A stretch of 32,377 nucleotides of DNA, from contig JAFSXR010000056.1 in assembly GCA_017443985.1 (NCBI GenBank), positions 1 to 32,377 of the forward strand, given 5' to 3'. Shown here piece after piece: positions 1-8,022 of the stretch. The translations under genes and the position numbers were made by a program. Every line of letters starts with the position of its first letter. Positions within the stretch are counted from its first letter, which is position 1. Origin of the DNA: Synergistaceae bacterium (GTDB lineage Bacteria > Synergistota > Synergistia > Synergistales > Aminobacteriaceae). The notes under the pieces are model-generated. The model did no database searches, had not been told where the DNA came from, and saw only the letters and a list, made by a program, of their open reading frames with translations.

Positions 1-290
1 AATAAAAATTAAAAATTAAAAAAAGAAAGGAAAATGTCGATCAATGCTTGCAAAAATGCAGATAATTCGGTATGTAGCGCCCAGCGCCCAGCCACTCATG
101 CGCTCTTAACGCAAGTCATTGCAATCGCTCAATAGATTTTCATTATACCACAAAATACCACAAATAAAATAAATTCAATAGCAGATATAAATAAATCCTT
201 CTGTATTTTTCGTGGGAAATTCCGCGTCCCATGAAAGCAGAGGGATTTTTTATATAAAAATTTTTAACTTTGAAAGGAGTTAATTTTATC
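1..290. other. AT-rich region upstream of the first gene
   Basis: No convincing gene is visible here. The stretch is AT-rich, with a short GC-richer patch at about 77-115. A weak promoter-like pair, TTGCAA (119-124) and ATTATA (142-147), could drive the gene at 291. A strong hairpin followed by T residues (196-251, listed separately) lies between that promoter and the gene. An open frame on the - strand across 143-547 covers the start of the real gene and shows no family features. Confidence 0.4.
196..251 (+). terminator. Terminator or attenuator hairpin before the Synergist-CTERM gene
   Basis: TCCTTCTG (196-203) pairs with CAGAGGGA (238-245), and a nested stem GTGGGA/TCCCAT lies inside. Six T residues follow (246-251). 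The ribosome-binding site of the next gene starts only about 20 bases later. It could end an upstream transcript that lies outside the window, or act as an attenuator in the leader of the gene at 291. Confidence 0.55.
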
Positions 291-1853
291 ATGAAACGGG
301 TAAAATGGCTTTTGTTGTTGTGCGCGTTTGTTTTTTTGTGGAGTTCGCCGGACGCGAGTGCTGATGGAGAAATAACAGCTCTTGAAAACTTAAAGACTGC
401 ATTAAATACTGACGGGACTATTACGTTGGGCGGCGATATCACTACTACAGAAGCTTTAGTTGTTGATACGGGCAAAACTATTACTATCAACCTTAATGGC
501 CATAAAATATCAAGCGGAACAGCAAATGTAGATGTAATCGTCAACAAGGGTACTTTGACAATTAAAGGTACTGGTGAAGTTTCCAGTAAGCACGCGGCAG
601 TTGGAAATATTCCTGGTGCTACATGTACATTAGAAGGCGGTACTTATACTTCATCATCATGGTACATTATTAAAAATCTTGATACTATGATTATTAGCGG
701 AGAAGTAACCGTAAAACCTACCGAAAATACTAATCCTTCGAGTGTTATTGCTAATGGCTGGGCGAATGCTTCTGGCAGTAGTGCTAATGATAAGATAGGA
801 GGCACCCAGTATGCACATGATGAAAATTCAAATGCGAAATTAACAATTAAGAATGGAGCATTTACTGGACAATCAGGTCAAAAAAGTTGTTCTGTTATAA
901 AAAATGATGATTATGGTGACCTTTATATCTATGACGGTAAATTTGATAGCACTACTAATACAGGCACAAGCAATGCTACTACATTGTTAAACTGGAATGT
1001 TGCACATATTTATGGTGGTACGTTCACAGGACAATACCCTATTTCAAACGGTGCCTACAACAATAGCGGTGATCAAGGTTTGATAACTATTGAAGGTGGT
1101 ACGTTTACTGGGACTTCCTCATTAAACGGCATGGGCAACGGTGGTGATGGAAAAGGAAAAGTAACAATTACAGGCGGTTTTTTCAGCGGAGATATTGTTA
1201 GTTTCGACAAAAGCGGTGGATATACTTTTGAAATTTCCGGCGGTGCATTCACAGCAGACCCGTCAGCATATCTTGCAAAAGACGGCGATACAGCAACGGC
1301 CTACATGCTCAAACTTAGTGATGATACTTATCCGTTCGGCGTATCGAGTAAGGACGTTGCAGTAACAATCACCGGCACACCTGAAAACTTTACAAAGACT
1401 TATGACGAAAGCGGCGTTGCACTCAAAGCTACAGTTACACCCGAAAAAATAGAGGGCTACACTGTACCTTACACTGAGGGAGCTGAAACGCCGTTTGACG
1501 TTGCTCAAATTTCTTCGGATATAACTTACGTTGCTTCGGACGACAACAGCACGCAGACGGCGACGGTAACGGACGGAAAAGTCAGCTTCACGAGAACGCC
1601 CAAGAATTTCAAATACGAATATGACACGGGCTTCAGAAGGAGCGGCAGAACTGCGTCAGCAGGGTCTTTCATCACGGCGGAAGATGAAGACGAAGAAAAC
1701 GGCAACATGGACGTAACGATCGAAACGGGAAGCGTTACGGGTTCCGCAGGCGGAATTGCAAGTTCAAGCGGCGGCGGCTGTGATGCCGGATTTGGTTATG
1801 GGGCCTTATCTGCTTTAATACTAGTGTTTGCGACACTTAAAAAGAGACGTTAA
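291..1853 (+). CDS. Secreted beta-helix surface protein with Synergist-CTERM sorting tail
   Basis: A 520-residue exported protein. The ATG at 291 was chosen because a good ribosome-binding site (AAAGGAG, 273-279) precedes it; a TTG at 270 in the same frame overlaps that site. Residues 1-24 form a signal peptide (MKRVKWLLLLCAFVFLW, then SPDASA). Residues about 30-340 contain degenerate repeats of the type I-x-G-G-x-F-x-G, spaced as in right-handed parallel beta-helix (pectin-lyase-like) adhesins. A linker follows, and the C-terminus has Gly/Ser repeats, GGGCDAGFG, a hydrophobic helix and KKRR. That tail matches the Synergist-CTERM sorting signal known from Synergistetes surface proteins, which is thought to be cut by a membrane protease and may leave a lipidated Cys. 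The likely place is the cell surface. Ligand or substrate is unknown. The central repeats are more AT-rich than both ends. Confidence 0.85.
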   Translation: MKRVKWLLLLCAFVFLWSSPDASADGEITALENLKTALNTDGTITLGGDITTTEALVVDTGKTITINLNGHKISSGTANVDVIVNKGTLTIKGTGEVSSKHAAVGNIPGATCTLEGGTYTSSSWYIIKNLDTMIISGEVTVKPTENTNPSSVIANGWANASGSSANDKIGGTQYAHDENSNAKLTIKNGAFTGQSGQKSCSVIKNDDYGDLYIYDGKFDSTTNTGTSNATTLLNWNVAHIYGGTFTGQYPISNGAYNNSGDQGLITIEGGTFTGTSSLNGMGNGGDGKGKVTITGGFFSGDIVSFDKSGGYTFEISGGAFTADPSAYLAKDGDTATAYMLKLSDDTYPFGVSSKDVAVTITGTPENFTKTYDESGVALKATVTPEKIEGYTVPYTEGAETPFDVAQISSDITYVASDDNSTQTATVTDGKVSFTRTPKNFKYEYDTGFRRSGRTASAGSFITAEDEDEENGNMDVTIETGSVTGSAGGIASSSGGGCDAGFGYGALSALILVFATLKKRR

Positions 1854-1871
1854 GGAAAGTCTCAATCTTTT

Positions 1872-1906
1872 CCCCTCTGTCGTTTTTCGCGGCAGGGGGG
1901 ATTTTT
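1872..1906 (+). terminator. Rho-independent terminator
   Basis: An 11-bp stem (1872-1882 with 1890-1900, two G-T pairs), a 7-base loop and ATTTTT follow the stop codon of the Synergist-CTERM gene by about 18 bases. Confidence 0.9.
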
Positions 1907-1958
1907 CATAACTCTCATAACTGTGCTAAGATAATTTTCAAAGGGAGGAATTTATAAT

Positions 1959-2843
1959 TTGAAAAATTTTTTTCTATCGCTTTATACACATACAGTAAAA
2001 ATAATTAAAGAGGACTGGAAAGCCGTTCTAGTCATAATAATAGCAAGTTTAATTCAAGCCTTCGCGGTAAATTATTTCACGCTTCATTATCGATTTCCTG
2101 ATTTAGGCGTGTCGGGCATTGCGGTTTTAACTAATTACATGTTCGGAATTTCGCCTAACTGGGTAATTTTGACGGGAAATATTTTATTAGTCTGGTGGGC
2201 TCATAAAGACCTTAACATAAGATTTTTAGTCTTGACGCTGCTGGCTATAATGACGTTTTCGACTGGACTTTCAATTTTTGATGAGTATCCTCTGCCGCTT
2301 CCTGATGATAAATTTATGGCCACTGTAATCGTGGGAGTATTGAAGGGTACAGCAGGCGGCTTAATGCTCAACGTCGGAGGCTCAGGCGGAGGAACGGATA
2401 TTTTAGCGGCGGCTCTCAGAAGACGCTACGGAATTGAGATAGGGCGTTTTTCAATTTTCATAAACTTTTTTATTTTGGGTCTGTCAATCGGTGTTATAGG
2501 TCTTGAGTCGGTCGTCTACGGTGCTGTCGGGCTTTATGTGAACGGAATAACTGTTGACAGCGTAACGCATAGCTTTGACAAGCGCAAGCAGGCCATAATA
2601 ATTACAAATATTCCTGATGAAGTCAGCAGTTTCATAACTTCTTTGGGAAAAGGCGTAACGCGCATTGAGGGCAAAGGAGCGTATACGGGGCAGGAGAGGC
2701 CGATTTTGTTTACGCTTTTATCGCCTCGTCATGTCGTAATGCTCAAGAAATTTTTGAAAGAGAAAGACGAGAGGGCATTTGTATCAATCTGCGATGCGTC
2801 AGAAGTCTTAGGCAAGGGCTTCAAGAGCTGGAAATCTTTATAA
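1959..2843 (+). CDS. YitT family membrane protein (DUF161 + DUF2179)
   Basis: A 294-residue integral membrane protein. It starts with TTG at 1959 behind AAAGGGAGG (1941-1949), at good spacing. Residues about 20-200 hold five or six hydrophobic helices, including the family's glycine-rich segment (GGSGGGTDILAAALRRRYG, about residues 140-160). The last roughly 80 residues form the soluble DUF2179 domain (ITNIPDEV, then YTGQERPILFTLL and ICDASEVLGKGF). Length and domain order are normal for the YitT family of Bacillota and related bacteria. The transport substrate of this family is not established. It stands alone between a terminator and the NYN gene, which begins 51 bases later and may be cotranscribed. 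Confidence 0.9.
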   Translation: MKNFFLSLYTHTVKIIKEDWKAVLVIIIASLIQAFAVNYFTLHYRFPDLGVSGIAVLTNYMFGISPNWVILTGNILLVWWAHKDLNIRFLVLTLLAIMTFSTGLSIFDEYPLPLPDDKFMATVIVGVLKGTAGGLMLNVGGSGGGTDILAAALRRRYGIEIGRFSIFINFFILGLSIGVIGLESVVYGAVGLYVNGITVDSVTHSFDKRKQAIIITNIPDEVSSFITSLGKGVTRIEGKGAYTGQERPILFTLLSPRHVVMLKKFLKEKDERAFVSICDASEVLGKGFKSWKSL

Positions 2844-2894
2844 CTCTTAACTCTTAATTGAAATATAGCAAGAAAGGACGATACAAAAAATATT

Positions 2895-4382
2895 ATGAGC
2901 GATTTTAGCATAGGCAGTATGCTCGATGACGATAAGCGCACATCGCTGCAGAACTTTTCGGAAAATCTTCCGTTCAACAGAATATCAGCAGAAAATTCAA
3001 AAACAAAACGCGAAATAGTTTCAAAGATAGCTTTTTTAATCGGCATTGATGATAAATATTTCGGTGTCGGGCAAAGCCAAATTGAAAACATGACTCCGCA
3101 GTTTTATAGAAGCATTTATGACGAATTAAATAAGGACAGGGAGGCGCGGATAGTCAGAAATCTTTGCAGGCTTAGAACAAAATTACAAAGAAATTTCAAA
3201 GCGATACTAACGGAGATGAACTCAGACATAAAAAATATTGATGCCATTCCCGATTTAGTTCCGCAGGACGCTTTGCAGGGCCTTGAGGAGGACGGCATAA
3301 CCTTTGTAAGAGCTCGGCGCAGGCTTGATGAGTATATTGTAGACGTTCATAATTATTTGCTTCCGCATGTTCCAAACTGTCAGAAATTTTTGCCTGACTG
3401 GATAAAATGGCCTTATATCAGAAATTTATTTTTTATCAACAAGGGCAGCACAATCGAAGGAAATAAAGAGGCCGCGAGAATTTACAGCGAATTTAGAGAT
3501 TTATTCCCCTATCAGTCATTTATAAACTGGTCCCCCGACGAGAGCGACGGAAATATTTTGCGCGACGACGCGAAATTTTTACCGATTCTTTATGAGCGCA
3601 ACAGGGATAAATTTTACGACATGAGCAAAGTTACAGAAGCCGGCGACGCAGCAATCACGGACCCGGAAGATTTTTTTGTAAGCTCAGGGCGGATTATCAT
3701 TGCTGTTGACTGTGAGAACGCTGACCCTTGCAAAGTTATCGGCATAATGAAAGATTTAGACGCTAGGGGAATGATTGACAAGGTTGCTAAAATTCTTTTG
3801 GTAGATGACGAACACACTTCCGCGCAATGGCGTGCATTGAGGCGCAATGAAAATTTGCCGCTTGAATATTATTTGACCGACAGGGTTAAAGATGAGAAAT
3901 CCGCCGTTGACGTTGCATTGACGATAAAATTTTACAGGGAGATAGCACAGAGCATAGCTGACGGGAGGCCGATTGACGCAGCTGTAATAATTTCGAGCGA
4001 TTGTGATTTTTGGCCGCTTATCGAATTAACGCCGGAGATAAAATTTCTCGTCATGCTTGAATACGACAACTGTTCACAGGCATATTACCAAAGACTTCAG
4101 AATAACAATATTCATTTCTTTTATATTGACGAGTTTTTCACGGCCGGAAATCTTGAACTGAAAACTGAGGCGGTCCTGCAGGAGGTTATTCACGAAATCG
4201 AAGACAATCACTTAGCTAAATTAAATCTCTTTTCTGTTATTAACAGGGCGTTATCAAAATTAGATTTGAAGATGAATGATGCTGAAGTATCGCAGTTTAT
4301 TGAGAAGTATATAGCCGGAATGACTGTAGGCTTTGCCAGGAACGGAAGCGCGGTGCTTCGCAACAAGCCGGTGCTAAATTAG
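2895..4382 (+). CDS. NYN domain protein, putative ribonuclease
   Basis: A 495-residue cytoplasmic protein. The ATG at 2895 is preceded by AGAAAGGA about 15 bases upstream. Residues about 265-415 form a NYN (PIN-like) nuclease domain. The conserved acidic residues are visible: VDCEN (Asp272, Glu274, Asn275), the lysine-centred KDEKSAVDVAL segment, and SSDCDFWPL (Asp369, Asp371). In this family these acids bind metal for RNA cleavage. The N-terminal 260 residues are rich in charged helices and match nothing I recognise. About 75 residues after the NYN domain are also helical. No signal peptide or membrane segment is present. Many NYN proteins act in RNA processing or decay; the target here cannot be read from the sequence. 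It probably belongs with the yitT-like gene just upstream. Confidence 0.85.
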   Translation: MSDFSIGSMLDDDKRTSLQNFSENLPFNRISAENSKTKREIVSKIAFLIGIDDKYFGVGQSQIENMTPQFYRSIYDELNKDREARIVRNLCRLRTKLQRNFKAILTEMNSDIKNIDAIPDLVPQDALQGLEEDGITFVRARRRLDEYIVDVHNYLLPHVPNCQKFLPDWIKWPYIRNLFFINKGSTIEGNKEAARIYSEFRDLFPYQSFINWSPDESDGNILRDDAKFLPILYERNRDKFYDMSKVTEAGDAAITDPEDFFVSSGRIIIAVDCENADPCKVIGIMKDLDARGMIDKVAKILLVDDEHTSAQWRALRRNENLPLEYYLTDRVKDEKSAVDVALTIKFYREIAQSIADGRPIDAAVIISSDCDFWPLIELTPEIKFLVMLEYDNCSQAYYQRLQNNNIHFFYIDEFFTAGNLELKTEAVLQEVIHEIEDNHLAKLNLFSVINRALSKLDLKMNDAEVSQFIEKYIAGMTVGFARNGSAVLRNKPVLN

Positions 4383-4412
4383 GAGTTAGGCTTTATAGCC
4401 TGTATCGCTTGT

Positions 4413-4479
4413 CGGCTTTCCGCAGGTGATGCGTCGCAAGGACTGCCGCGTTAAAGTCGTCGGCTGTCTTCTAAAGCCG
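4413..4479 (+). other. Long inverted repeat; possible structured RNA or leader
   Basis: CGGCTTT (4413-4419) and AAAGCCG (4473-4479) are perfect complements that enclose a GC-rich segment, itself with short pairings such as GCAG/CTGC. It sits between the NYN gene and the small HTH gene, in a region otherwise free of genes. It could be part of the 5' leader of the gene at 4517 or a separate small RNA. No T run follows, so it is not a standard terminator. Confidence 0.3.
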
Positions 4480-4516
4480 GATGTGCTAAAATATTAATCA
4501 TAAGGAGGTGAGGATT

Positions 4517-4882
4517 ATGAGTGAACTTATGCCGGGTCTTGATGGAATGCCACCCATTAAAGACCACTATGATGATGGCGAAAAAATATTAATTGCTGAA
4601 AAATCAAAAGAACTCGGCGTTCATACCGTAGCGAATGCATATGGGCTAAAATGGCAGTCAGTAGTTTCGTGGAAAAGATTAAAGAAACAACAGCCTGCAT
4701 CAGTACCATCTCCAAAAACTAAGAAAACAGAAATTTTTATTCAGTCTCCGTTAGGCGGAACGATTACTCCGGATGAAATTATCGCAAAGGCTGAAGGTGC
4801 CGACAAGATTTATGTCCGCGTCGATGAAAATAAAGCGTACTGGGTTAAAGGTCAGCAAAACGGAGCAGTAAATTTATGGTAA
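4517..4882 (+). CDS. Small HTH protein with DUF6465-like C-terminal domain
   Basis: A 121-residue protein. The ATG at 4517 lies 8 bases after AAGGAGG (4502-4508); a GTG at 4508 overlaps that site and is rejected. Residues about 15-55 (KILIAEKSKELG, then TVANAYGLKWQSVVSWKR) resemble the helix-turn-helix of transposase OrfA or helix-turn-helix_28 proteins. A Lys/Pro linker follows. Residues about 70-121 (EIFIQSPLGGTITPDEII, then KIYVRVDENKAYWV and a closing NLW) resemble DUF6465, a small domain common in Bacillota. Function is unknown. It is followed directly by a terminator, so it is a single-gene unit or the end of the NYN unit. The N-terminal part may be a remnant of a mobile element, but no transposase core is present. 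Confidence 0.7.
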   Translation: MSELMPGLDGMPPIKDHYDDGEKILIAEKSKELGVHTVANAYGLKWQSVVSWKRLKKQQPASVPSPKTKKTEIFIQSPLGGTITPDEIIAKAEGADKIYVRVDENKAYWVKGQQNGAVNLW

Positions 4883-4889
4883 AGTCTGC

Positions 4890-4915
4890 GAGGGGAGGAC
4901 AGCCCCTCATTTTTT
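4890..4915 (+). terminator. Rho-independent terminator
   Basis: GAGGGG (4890-4895) pairs with CCCCTC (4903-4908), with a 7-base loop and a T run after it, 8 bases past the stop codon of the HTH gene. Confidence 0.85.
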
Positions 4916-4939
4916 ATTTTCCTGCCCCTTAAATAACAC

Positions 4940-4966
4940 AAAGACCCGCCTCTTGAGCGAGCCTCT
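4940..4966 (-). terminator. Probable terminator of tRNA-Val
   Basis: Read on the - strand, an imperfect stem of about 11 bp with one bulged G and several G-T pairs closes on a CAAG loop and is followed by TCTTTGTG. It lies about 45 bases beyond the 3' end of the tRNA gene. The T tail is weak, so the call is tentative. Confidence 0.5.
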
Positions 4967-5011
4967 ATTCAAAATCGGATTTCCCGAATTATATTCTATT
5001 CATATTTATTC

Positions 5012-5086
5012 TGGTGGGTGATAGAAGAATCGAACTTCTGACCTCTTCCGTGTCAAGGAAGCGTTCTACCTCTGAACTAACCACCC
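5012..5086 (-). tRNA. tRNA-Val (anticodon GAC)
   Basis: On the - strand the sequence folds as a full cloverleaf. The acceptor stem GGGTGGT pairs with ATCACCC (one G-T). The D arm is GTTC/GAAC. The anticodon stem CTTCC/GGAAG holds the loop TTGACAC, giving anticodon GAC, which reads valine GUC/GUU codons. The T arm AGAAG/CTTCT holds TTCGATT. Discriminator A and an encoded CCA end are present (5012-5015). The mature tRNA starts at 5086. Confidence 0.97.
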
Positions 5087-5143
5087 AAGGTCGAACAACA
5101 GCGAATATAATATCAAAATTTATTTTTTTGTCAAATTTTCTTC

Positions 5144-5171
5144 TCCTCCTACCTCCTACCTCCTAACTCCT
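5144..5171. repeat. Heptanucleotide repeat, four units
   Basis: Four consecutive 7-base units: TCCTCCT, ACCTCCT, ACCTCCT, AACTCCT. The same period and related units appear at several other gene borders in the window. Confidence 0.75.
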
Positions 5172-5207
5172 ACTTGAAATGGCAGTGAAGTTTTTTTGAA
5201 GTTAAAT

Positions 5208-5234
5208 TAAAGTCTTTTATCGGCCGGCCGATAA
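5208..5234 (+). promoter_or_regulatory. Sigma-28 (FliA/SigD) promoter of flagellin
   Basis: TAAAGTCT (5208-5215), an 11-base spacer, then GCCGATAA (5227-5234). This agrees with the sigma-28 consensus TAAA-N15-GCCGATAA at every fixed position. Transcription would start near 5241, leaving a leader of about 150 bases before the flagellin ATG. Confidence 0.92.
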
Positions 5235-5246
5235 ATAAAACGTGAA

Positions 5247-5380
5247 GGCACGGAAGCCGAACACTGCAAGGGAATGCGGCACAAGAGTTTTTAGAAGAAA
5301 AATAATAGAAAATAGAAAGAAAAATATAATATTAAAAATAATTTTGAGAGACGGGGCTGAAAATTCCCGTTTGCAGGAGG
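5247..5380 (+). promoter_or_regulatory. Flagellin leader with GGA-loop hairpins, possible CsrA sites
   Basis: The leader holds two small hairpins with GGA in the loop: GGC-ACGGAA-GCC (5247-5258) and CTGCA-AGGGAA-TGCGG (5264-5279). The ribosome-binding site GCAGGAGG (5373-5380) also contains GGA. This is the arrangement through which CsrA represses flagellin (hag) translation in Bacillus. Assignment is by motif only. Confidence 0.4.
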
Positions 5381-5389
5381 CTAAATACA

Positions 5390-7963
5390 ATGAGGATATA
5401 TCATAACATACCGGCATTAACCGCGTATAATTCGTTGAGTTCGACGAATAACGCGATGGAAAAGACGATTGAGAAACTTTCAACAGGTTTAAGGATTAAT
5501 TCAGCTGCTGACGACGCGGCAGGGTTTGCAATAAGCGAGAAAATGCGCGCTCAAATTTCCGGACTTGAGATAGCAATCAGGAACACTCAGGACGCTACGT
5601 CAATGCTTCAGGTTGCGGAAGGCGCACTCGGCGAGACAAACTCGATGCTTCAGAGAATGCGCGAGCTTGCTGTGCAGGCTTCAAACGACACTCTCACCTC
5701 GCAGGACAGAAGTTACATTCAGCTTGAAATTAATCAGCTTGCCGACCAGATTGACCGCATAGCTAAGACGACGCAGTTTAATAAAAAGCGTCTGCTTGAC
5801 GGAAGTTCTGCCGGTATAACCTCATCTAGCAATCTTAACGTCAAGGCTTACGTCAACGGTTCGCTCAGAGAGATTGACCAGTTCGGACAGAAAAAATCTT
5901 TTGAGGGCAACTACAGAATTAAAGTGAACGTAGACCCCAACCAGACAGGAACGGGTCAAGTTCAGAAATCTTCAGTCATGACTATCAAGCACCCTAACGT
6001 TATAACTGAAGTTTCAATGCTCACTGAGAAGGGCGTTACTGATGTGAAAGTTGACAGCCTCCCGGCAGGAAACTATAAAGTCCAGGCGACTGACGGCTCT
6101 GACACTACGGCAGTTATAGCTGCTTACGGCTTCAAACAGACAGATGCAGACGGCAATACTACGCAGGTTTTTGCAGGCGAGGACGGCACGGGCTTAGAGG
6201 ACTACTTCACAATTACTTCTGAAACACCGGAGAATAACGCGAGTATTCTTTTCACGGTTACTTCAATGAGCGGCAACAACGAGGACGGAACTGTAATTCT
6301 CAGTGCCCAGTCGAATATTCTCAAAGTAGACGGCTCGATAGACAGCTCGGTTATGGACAACATCACGCTGAAAATTACCAACGGAGAGGCCGCAAGCCCT
6401 GTAGATTTGGGGCAGTTAATCGGACAGCCTACAGCCGATGGTGATACTCCGGCATTAACCCTCGCGCTTGGCAGCGGCTCATTTGATGATTATTCAGTCG
6501 GCGCGAAATTTGTTCTCAACGTCAGAGCGTCAGGCTCAGCGGCCGGCAACGCAAATGCCAATGTCGATATGGGCGTAAAAGTCATCGGCGACCAGGATTT
6601 AGACTGGCAGGATGCGTGGTATAACCCCGACATTGATGGAGATACAGCCGAAACAAACAGCGATTTCACGTACTCAGGCGGTAACGATAAATATGCAGAC
6701 GGCGCAACCAAGCCTCTAGTCGGACAGCCTTTGATTTTTAACATTGACTCGTCGGCAGCGCAGAATAAAGACCTCCACTTCAGAAATTTCTATCTTAATT
6801 CTGAAAACGGCACAGTCTATAACGGGGACGTAATTTTGACCACAAGCAGCAGTTTTGTTGCAGGTTCAGATGACGACCAGATTCAGGAAAACGACGAACT
6901 CGCAAGCTTCACGGCTGCATACATCGGAAAAACGGCAGTCGGCGATACTAAGCTCCGCGACCTTAATACGTTCTGGAATACGTCAGGCGTTTTCATGCTT
7001 GACTCGCCCAAGACGATAACGATAACTCAGGGCGACGGCGAGAGCACAAACATCACGCTTTACGGAACAGACACGCTGAACGAGCTCAAAAATAAATTCA
7101 ATGACGCTATAGCCAACGGTCTCGGACAGGCGAAATATTTGACCGAAGGGACGGACTCAAATAAATTCTGCACGTTCGTTGAAAAAACTCAGGGCGTTGC
7201 GATGCCTTCTCAGGGGCTTGAGACAGTCGCAGGGACGTTTATTTTCCGTTCGCTGCTTCCAGGCTCGGCCGGAGATTTGACTTTCAGCGGCGACGAAGAT
7301 TTAATTAACTCGCTTGCTTTCAACGTCGTTCAGGAGAGTTCAACATCGGCGTTTATTGCTTCAATTTATGACGCTCACACCGGAATCCCGGTAAACGGCG
7401 CGACAAACGTCAAAGTCTCTGACAACAGGTTAATCGGCGTTCTTCACCCTAACGTTGACATAGAGTTCAGCGCAACGGCTAACATCAAGGCTACGTGGAG
7501 CGAGAGCGAAAATAATTTCCTCCTTACTGCTGACACTGACTCTTATGATGCAGTTATTCACATCGTGGACAGCTCTACGGTATTCCAAATCGGCGCGAAC
7601 GAGGGCGAGGACATCGCAATCGACATCGGAAATATGACGGCAGGCGCACTTGGTGTTACTAACATCAACGTTGCGACACGCGAGGCAGCCTCAAAATCAA
7701 TCGGACAGATTGACGCGGCCATCAATAAAGTTTCGACTCAACGTGCTAAAATCGGAGCCTACCAGAACGCACTCGAATACACGAGCGAGAACTTGACAAC
7801 GACAATGACGAACTTGACGGCGGCAGAGTCCAGAATAAGAGACGCAGACATGGCCCAGACCATGATGGAGTTTGTGAAGCTCCAGATTCTCAACCAGTCG
7901 GGAACTTCAATGCTTGCTCAAGCAAACCAGCTTCCGCAGTCAGTTCTCAGTCTGCTTCAGTAA
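5390..7963 (+). CDS. fliC: Flagellin with a very large central variable domain
   Basis: An 857-residue flagellin, the subunit of the flagellar filament, exported by the flagellar type III system without a cleaved signal. Residues 1-170 are the conserved D0/D1 region (MRIYHNIPALTAYNSLSST, then INSAADDAAGFAISEKMR and MLQRMRELAVQASNDT). The last roughly 100 residues are the matching C-terminal D1/D0 region (DAAINKVSTQRAKIGAYQN, then a closing LANQLPQSVLSLL-type helix). About 580 residues between them form a beta-rich variable region exposed on the filament surface; ordinary flagellins have 250-500 residues in total. The ATG follows GCAGGAGG by 9 bases. It is transcribed alone: a sigma-28 promoter lies upstream and a terminator downstream. 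Low cysteine content is normal for flagellins. Confidence 0.97.
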   Translation: MRIYHNIPALTAYNSLSSTNNAMEKTIEKLSTGLRINSAADDAAGFAISEKMRAQISGLEIAIRNTQDATSMLQVAEGALGETNSMLQRMRELAVQASNDTLTSQDRSYIQLEINQLADQIDRIAKTTQFNKKRLLDGSSAGITSSSNLNVKAYVNGSLREIDQFGQKKSFEGNYRIKVNVDPNQTGTGQVQKSSVMTIKHPNVITEVSMLTEKGVTDVKVDSLPAGNYKVQATDGSDTTAVIAAYGFKQTDADGNTTQVFAGEDGTGLEDYFTITSETPENNASILFTVTSMSGNNEDGTVILSAQSNILKVDGSIDSSVMDNITLKITNGEAASPVDLGQLIGQPTADGDTPALTLALGSGSFDDYSVGAKFVLNVRASGSAAGNANANVDMGVKVIGDQDLDWQDAWYNPDIDGDTAETNSDFTYSGGNDKYADGATKPLVGQPLIFNIDSSAAQNKDLHFRNFYLNSENGTVYNGDVILTTSSSFVAGSDDDQIQENDELASFTAAYIGKTAVGDTKLRDLNTFWNTSGVFMLDSPKTITITQGDGESTNITLYGTDTLNELKNKFNDAIANGLGQAKYLTEGTDSNKFCTFVEKTQGVAMPSQGLETVAGTFIFRSLLPGSAGDLTFSGDEDLINSLAFNVVQESSTSAFIASIYDAHTGIPVNGATNVKVSDNRLIGVLHPNVDIEFSATANIKATWSESENNFLLTADTDSYDAVIHIVDSSTVFQIGANEGEDIAIDIGNMTAGALGVTNINVATREAASKSIGQIDAAINKVSTQRAKIGAYQNALEYTSENLTTTMTNLTAAESRIRDADMAQTMMEFVKLQILNQSGTSMLAQANQLPQSVLSLLQ

Positions 7964-7977
7964 AAATAAAACCTTCG

Positions 7978-8005
7978 AGGCCCGGAAAAATCCGGGTCTT
8001 TTTTT
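7978..8005 (+). terminator. Rho-independent terminator of flagellin
   Basis: AGGCCCGGA (7978-7986) pairs with TCCGGGTCT (7991-7999) around an AAAA loop, followed by a run of T. Confidence 0.95.
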
Positions 8006-8022
8006 ATGAAAATAAATTGTTG

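Noticed and set aside
270-290. TTG start for the Synergist-CTERM gene
   Set aside because: It overlaps the ribosome-binding site of the ATG at 291 and would spoil the signal peptide start.
143-547. 134-codon frame on the - strand at the left edge
   Set aside because: Overlaps the start and signal peptide of the Synergist-CTERM gene; no family pattern or ribosome-binding site.
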